A DNA stretch of 18,166 nt from contig DVNA01000106.1 in assembly GCA_018714665.1 (NCBI GenBank), positions 1 to 18,166 of the forward strand, read 5' to 3'. Positions within the stretch are counted from its first letter, which is position 1. Each line of letters starts with the position of its first letter. This document shows, in pieces, positions 13,650 to 18,166 of the stretch. The position numbers were made by a program, and so were the translations under genes. The stretch is from Candidatus Gallibacteroides avistercoris. GTDB taxonomy: Bacteria; Bacteroidota; Bacteroidia; Bacteroidales; CHK158-818. Below the pieces are notes generated by a model. That model ran no database searches and was not told the origin of the DNA. It saw only the letters and a list, made by a program, of their open reading frames with translations.

Positions 13650-15902
13650 ATGGATAAATCCGAATCTGTGCAACAGGCCGAGGAGCAGATGATTAGGCGG
13701 GAATTCGACATTTTGCGCGATGGATATTTGAATTCCAACCATCGCAAAAAGGTTGAAATCATAGAACGAGCCTTTAATTTTGCCAACGAGGCGCATCGAG
13801 GTGTTCGGCGACGTTCGGGCGAACCATATATTTTACATCCTCTGGCCGTAGCCCGTATCGTTAATCAGGAGATGGGGCTGGGTTCTACCTCCATTTGTGC
13901 CGCCCTGTTGCATGATGTGGTAGAAGATACCGATTATACCGTAGAAGATATAGAAAACCTGTTCGGGAAGAAAATCGCCCAGATCGTTGCGGGATTGACC
14001 AAAATTTCCGGAGGTATATTTGGAGATAAAGCCTCGGTTCAGGCTGAAAATTTCAGAAAGCTGCTGTTGACCATGTCCGAAGATATTCGGGTCATCCTGA
14101 TAAAGATGGCCGATCGTCTGCACAATATGCGTACCCTCGGTTCCATGGCACCGAACAAACAATACAAAATAGCAGGGGAAACCCTTTATATATATGCTCC
14201 GTTAGCCCATCGCTTGGGCCTGTTTGCCGTTAAAACAGAGTTGGAAGACCTCAGTTTCAAATACGAGCATCCTGATGCATACCAGGAGATCAGCAAAAAG
14301 ATAGAAGAGTCTGAAATAAACCGTCAGCAGGTTTATCAGAATTTTGCGGCTCCCATCAAGGCAAAGCTCGATGAAATGGGTATCAAATACGAAATGAAAG
14401 CCCGCTTGAAATCGGTCTATTCCATTTGGAGCAAGATGCAGACCAAAAACATCCCATTCGAAGAGGTGTATGACCTATATGCCGTCAGAATCATCTTTAC
14501 TCCCCAGAAAGACGAAGACGAAAAAAAAGAGTGCTGGAACATCTATTCCGTTATTACGGACATTTATAAACTGCATCCCGAACGTATTCGAGACTGGGTC
14601 AGCCGTCCCAAATCCAACGGATACAGAGCCCTTCATGTAACCGTTATGGGCCCGGATGGGAATTGGATTGAGGTACAGATACGGAGTCGGAAGATGGACG
14701 AGATAGCCGAGCGTGGTTTCGCCGCCCATTGGAAATATAAGGTAGGCGGGAATGATGAAGAGTCGGAACTCGACAAGTGGCTCAAAACGATTAAGGAGAT
14801 TCTTGAAAATCCCGAACCGAATGCCTTGGATTTTCTCGATACGATCAAGTTGAACCTCTTTGCCTCTGAAATATTTGTATTTACACCCAAGGGAGATTTA
14901 AAGGTGTTGCCCATGGATGCTACCGCATTGGACTTTGCCTTTACCCTTCATTCCGAAATGGGGTACCACTGCATAGCTGCCAAGGTAAACCACAAGCTGG
15001 TACCGTTGAGTCAAAAATTACAAAGCGGCGATCAGGTTGAAATCCTGACATCCAAATCGCAGACCCCCAAGGACGAGTGGTTGAACTTTGTTACTACGGC
15101 CAAAGCCCGGACAAAATTGTTGGCTGCTTTGCGGAAAGACAAAAAAAATCAGATACAGGCCGGCGAACAAAAACTGGCAGAATTTTTTGAAAAGAACAAG
15201 CTCAAAAATACCCCGGAAAATATCAGCAAGATACAGGCACACTATGCCTTGGAAAAAAAAGACGACCTCTTGTGCAAAATTGGGACGGGAGAGATTCTTC
15301 TGGATGATTCGTTGAAAAAGTTGTTCAAAGAAAAGACCGAGAATGTTTTTCTTCGTTATTGGCGTAATCCGTTTAGTGCGGTTGGAGCCAAAAGCCAGTC
15401 GGTTGCTGTAAAGCCGGAGTCCTTGCAACCGGGTGAGAAAATCAATCGGAAAGAGACCTATATACTTAAAGAAGAGGGAAATCGAAAAAATTACACGATT
15501 GCCACTTGTTGTAATCCTATCCCGGGAGACGATGTGTTGGGGTATGTAAATGAAAACGAGGAGGTGATCGTTCATAAACGGCAATGTCCCATTGCCATGC
15601 GGTTGAAAAGCAGTTTTGGACAACGGCTGGTTGAAGCCCGGTGGGACGAGCATAGCGACTATTCATTCCCGGCCGTTATCGAAATCAAGGGAATTGACGG
15701 GGTGGGTGTTTTGAATGAAATAACCCGGGTTATTTCCGGTGATATGTCTGTTAATATCAAGACCTTGAAAATCGATACGCAAGATGGCCTGTTTCAGGGA
15801 ATATTGGGAATCATGGTGCATGATGTAAAAGATGTGGAGAATCTTTGTACCAACATTAAAAAAGTGCAAAACGTGAAATCAGCCAATCGTATCAGTATGT
15901 AG
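13650..15902 (+). CDS. RelA/SpoT family bifunctional (p)ppGpp synthetase/hydrolase
   Basis: This 750-residue stringent-response enzyme makes (p)ppGpp from ATP and GTP or GDP and hydrolyses it. The N-terminal HD hydrolase domain has H63, HDVVED at 88-93 and D155 in MADRLHNMRT, so hydrolase activity should be intact. The synthetase domain (about 245-365) has YDLYAVRI, the RxxD-type motif RIRD (312-315, basic, as in bifunctional enzymes), PKSNGYRALH and EVQIRS with E341, then AERGFAAHWKYK. A TGS domain (about 405-468) follows, then a zinc-finger-like CC motif (C620, C621, H642, C646) and a C-terminal ACT domain (about 673-750). The length is typical of full-length Rel. The PgpH-type gene starts 46 bases later on the same strand. 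Confidence 0.95.
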   Translation: MDKSESVQQAEEQMIRREFDILRDGYLNSNHRKKVEIIERAFNFANEAHRGVRRRSGEPYILHPLAVARIVNQEMGLGSTSICAALLHDVVEDTDYTVEDIENLFGKKIAQIVAGLTKISGGIFGDKASVQAENFRKLLLTMSEDIRVILIKMADRLHNMRTLGSMAPNKQYKIAGETLYIYAPLAHRLGLFAVKTELEDLSFKYEHPDAYQEISKKIEESEINRQQVYQNFAAPIKAKLDEMGIKYEMKARLKSVYSIWSKMQTKNIPFEEVYDLYAVRIIFTPQKDEDEKKECWNIYSVITDIYKLHPERIRDWVSRPKSNGYRALHVTVMGPDGNWIEVQIRSRKMDEIAERGFAAHWKYKVGGNDEESELDKWLKTIKEILENPEPNALDFLDTIKLNLFASEIFVFTPKGDLKVLPMDATALDFAFTLHSEMGYHCIAAKVNHKLVPLSQKLQSGDQVEILTSKSQTPKDEWLNFVTTAKARTKLLAALRKDKKNQIQAGEQKLAEFFEKNKLKNTPENISKIQAHYALEKKDDLLCKIGTGEILLDDSLKKLFKEKTENVFLRYWRNPFSAVGAKSQSVAVKPESLQPGEKINRKETYILKEEGNRKNYTIATCCNPIPGDDVLGYVNENEEVIVHKRQCPIAMRLKSSFGQRLVEARWDEHSDYSFPAVIEIKGIDGVGVLNEITRVISGDMSVNIKTLKIDTQDGLFQGILGIMVHDVKDVENLCTNIKKVQNVKSANRISM

Positions 15903-15948
15903 TGGATTGGAGACGTTTTGCAAAACCGATTCTAAAAAAGTAACGGTT

Positions 15949-18003
15949 ATGGAAACAGAAAAGAGACAATCTTTATTTAATAGGAAAGGTTTTATAAAAC
16001 TTCTTTTCTTTGTCGGAGCAGTCGTTTTGACAATCTATTTTTTCCCTCGGGAAGAAAAATTCCGATACCATTTCCAGGAAGGTAAACCTTGGAAATATGG
16101 GTTATTGACCGCCCCGTTTGATTTTCCCATATACAAGAGCGAAGAGGTGGTTAAACACGAACAAGACAGCATCTTGCAAACATTTTCTCCCTATTTCAGT
16201 TTGGAGACTACCCAGTCCATTCTACAAATAGAGGCCTGGAAGAACAGTTATGCCGATCATTTGCATACAGTTATTTCGCCGGCATTGTTCCAGTTGGTAG
16301 AACGTTCGTTACAAACGATTTACCAAAAAGGAGTTGTCTCTGCCTCAGAATACGACAAATTGAAAAAAGAAGGGAAAGAGGAAATCATGCTGCTCGAAAA
16401 CGATGTAGCCAAACCCGTTGCGTTAAGTAATCTGTTTTCCGTACGAACCGCTTACGAATATATCATGGATGCAGCCGGCAACGACTCGGATAAGCATCAG
16501 TTGCAAAATTGTAACCTGAACAATTTCATTGTAGAAAATTTACAGTATGACAGTGTTGTAACCGAAAAAGTTAAACAAGAGTTGTTGCAGAAAATAGCCG
16601 TCTCTTGCGGGATGGTTCAGACGGGAGAACGAATTATCGACCGCGGGGAGATCGTTTCGCCTCAAACCTATCAAATCCTACATTCGTTCGAGACCGTATC
16701 GTTAAAGAAAAACGTCAATCGAGACAAGTTCGGCCTATCGTTACTGGGACAGACTATTGTCGTTTGTGCGCTGTTTACATTTCTCTACCTGTTTATGAAA
16801 CTTTTCCGATGGCGCATGTTTACCCATCTGAACAGTGTCTTGTTTGTTTTACTGATGATTGTCGGCATTACGATGGTTTCATATATCGCCATCGATTTCC
16901 GGGTATTGGGTATTTATCTGGTGCCGTTTGCCATCCTGCCCATCATCGTTTGTACATTTCTCGATTCACGGGTGGCTCTTTATTCGGGGCTGATTGCCAT
17001 CTTACTATCCGCATTTGCTGCGCCGTTCCCGTTGGAATTCATCTTCTTGCAGGTTATGGTGGCAATGGCTGCCATATATAGTTTGCGCGATTTGGTAAAA
17101 CGCTCCCAACTGGTACGCTGTTCCATTATCGTGTTTTGCACCTATTGCATCTGCTATGTAGGCTATACCTTGGTAGTCGAGGGCGATTGGTCGAAGGTCA
17201 ATATGCTCATGTTTCTCTATTTCGCCATCAATAGCGTATTGTTGTTGTTTGCCTATCTGCTGATTTATCTGTTGGAAAAGATGTTCGGGTTTATATCCAA
17301 CGTAACCCTAGTAGAGCTTTCCGACATCAACTCTCCGATATTGCGGCAACTCTCCGAGAACTGTCCGGGCACTTTCCAGCATTCGTTACAAGTCTCTAAC
17401 TTGGCGGCCGAAGCAGCCAACAAGATAGGAGCCAATGCACAACTTGTGCGGACAGGAGCTTTGTATCACGATATAGGGAAATTGGCCAATCCGGCATTCT
17501 TTACCGAAAATCAGAGCGGAGGTATCAATCCACATGACAAGCTGACCTACGAGCAGAGCGCGCAGATTATCATCTCGCACGTGAAAGATGGCGTGAAGAT
17601 AGCAGACCGAATCCAACTTCCCCCGCGTGTAAAAGACTTTATTGTTACGCACCACGGGAAAAGCAAGACGAAATATTTCTATAATTCGTTTAAAAACAAA
17701 TATCCCGATAAGGAGATAAAAGAGGAGTTGTTTACCTATCCCGGGCCAAATCCTCATACCAAAGAGACTGCCATCTTGATGATGGCTGATTCGGTAGAGG
17801 CCGCCTCGCGGAGTTTAAAAGAATATACCGAAGCCTCCATCTCACAGCTGGTGGAAAATATCATTAACGGACAGATAATGGACAACCTGTTAAAAGATAC
17901 CCCGCTCAGTTTTCGGGATATAGAGACGATCAAACAGGTATTTATCGAAAAGCTGAAAACCATTTACCATACCCGTATCAGTTATCCTGAACTGAAAGTA
18001 TGA
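15949..18003 (+). CDS. 7TM-HD (PgpH-type) phosphohydrolase, probable c-di-AMP phosphodiesterase
   Basis: I chose the ATG at 15949 (METEKRQSLFNRKG, 684 residues). The frame also has a TTG at 15907, but the extra 14 residues lack a membrane or family feature. A first membrane span at about 14-32 is followed by an extracytoplasmic 7TMR-HDED-like domain (to about residue 255), including the PFDFPIYKSEEVVKHEQ block. A bundle of hydrophobic spans follows (about 260-450), then a cytosolic HD domain. HD residues visible are H478 (FQHSLQVSN) and H507-D508 in the YHDIGK motif, then NPHDKL, VTHHGKSK and MMADSVEAASRS. Characterised PgpH proteins hydrolyse c-di-AMP and are inhibited by ppGpp, which fits its position 46 bases after rel; that regulation here is inference. 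All HD metal-site motifs appear intact. Confidence 0.9.
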   Translation: METEKRQSLFNRKGFIKLLFFVGAVVLTIYFFPREEKFRYHFQEGKPWKYGLLTAPFDFPIYKSEEVVKHEQDSILQTFSPYFSLETTQSILQIEAWKNSYADHLHTVISPALFQLVERSLQTIYQKGVVSASEYDKLKKEGKEEIMLLENDVAKPVALSNLFSVRTAYEYIMDAAGNDSDKHQLQNCNLNNFIVENLQYDSVVTEKVKQELLQKIAVSCGMVQTGERIIDRGEIVSPQTYQILHSFETVSLKKNVNRDKFGLSLLGQTIVVCALFTFLYLFMKLFRWRMFTHLNSVLFVLLMIVGITMVSYIAIDFRVLGIYLVPFAILPIIVCTFLDSRVALYSGLIAILLSAFAAPFPLEFIFLQVMVAMAAIYSLRDLVKRSQLVRCSIIVFCTYCICYVGYTLVVEGDWSKVNMLMFLYFAINSVLLLFAYLLIYLLEKMFGFISNVTLVELSDINSPILRQLSENCPGTFQHSLQVSNLAAEAANKIGANAQLVRTGALYHDIGKLANPAFFTENQSGGINPHDKLTYEQSAQIIISHVKDGVKIADRIQLPPRVKDFIVTHHGKSKTKYFYNSFKNKYPDKEIKEELFTYPGPNPHTKETAILMMADSVEAASRSLKEYTEASISQLVENIINGQIMDNLLKDTPLSFRDIETIKQVFIEKLKTIYHTRISYPELKV

Positions 18004-18086
18004 CGGCGAAAAGTTGTTGCAGTATACGAAATAGTACTCTGTGTGGTGATAAATGTACTAAAATCTGTTAAGTCCGATGGTGCAGC

Positions 18087-18117
18087 TTTTCTAATGGAAT
18101 GAAAGCCACTAAATTTG
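18087..18117 (+). promoter_or_regulatory. Candidate promoter of a gene beyond the window
   Basis: TTTT (18087-18090) and TAAATTTG (18110-18117) are spaced by 19 bases and match the Bacteroidetes -33/-7 pattern. No start codon with a good frame follows before the window ends. The rest of 18004-18166 holds no gene or clear terminator. Confidence 0.5.
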
Positions 18118-18166
18118 CAAGAAAAGCCATATGCTGCTAAGTCAATTTGAAGGTCGTTTTCCGACG

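Noticed and set aside
15018..15653. Antisense open frame of 211 aa opposite rel
   Set aside because: It covers the TGS-to-zinc-finger part of rel in reverse and has no independent support.
15907..15948. TTG start for the HD phosphohydrolase
   Set aside because: An ATG 14 codons later gives a normal cytosolic N-terminus before the first membrane span; the extension adds no feature.

Overview
The window reads as a chromosomal segment of a gut-type Bacteroidales bacterium. The main reasons are repeated TAnnTTTG-type -7 elements upstream of genes, a TonB with a proline/glutamate-rich linker, GH92 and GH99-like glycosidases, a single long Rel enzyme, and a Bacteroides-style MobV mobilization remnant. 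I cannot fix the genus from the sequence alone.

Left edge (1 to about 1800): the end of an integrated mobile element. It holds the C-terminal part of a MobV-like mobilization protein with its terminator, then an AT-rich cassette of three overlapping unrecognised ORFs (514-1497), the last one a small membrane protein. A truncated transposase start on the minus strand (1439-1639) follows. The element stops at a tRNA-Ser(GGA) gene (1822-1909, minus), whose 3' end faces the element, as expected for tRNA-targeted integration.

Minus-strand core block (2038-5455): a polyprenyl diphosphate synthase, an unknown 235-residue protein and a TatD-family hydrolase form a compact operon reading toward the tRNA. 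A separate energy-transducing TonB gene lies upstream with its own promoter.

Plus-strand block (5645-9637): cmk and ispH are 10 bp apart. A lipoprotein GH99-like/WbsX-type glycosidase follows, then pfkA with a promoter region carrying a conspicuous inverted repeat. A strong terminator lies about 170 bases after pfkA, inside a 656-base stretch without a gene.

Right block (10294-18003): a 1055-residue secreted GH92 alpha-mannosidase with an extra N-terminal carbohydrate-binding-like domain, a bifunctional-type (p)ppGpp synthetase/hydrolase (Rel), and a 7TM-HD phosphohydrolase of the PgpH type, expected to degrade c-di-AMP. The window ends in a probable promoter for a gene outside it.

Most of the window is housekeeping sequence. 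The parts most likely to hold something undescribed are the small AT-rich cassette beside the tRNA, the operator-like repeats upstream of pfkA and GH92, and the pairing of two putative alpha-mannoside-acting enzymes around pfkA without any SusC/SusD genes. I saw no CRISPR array, no rRNA and no complete insertion sequence.
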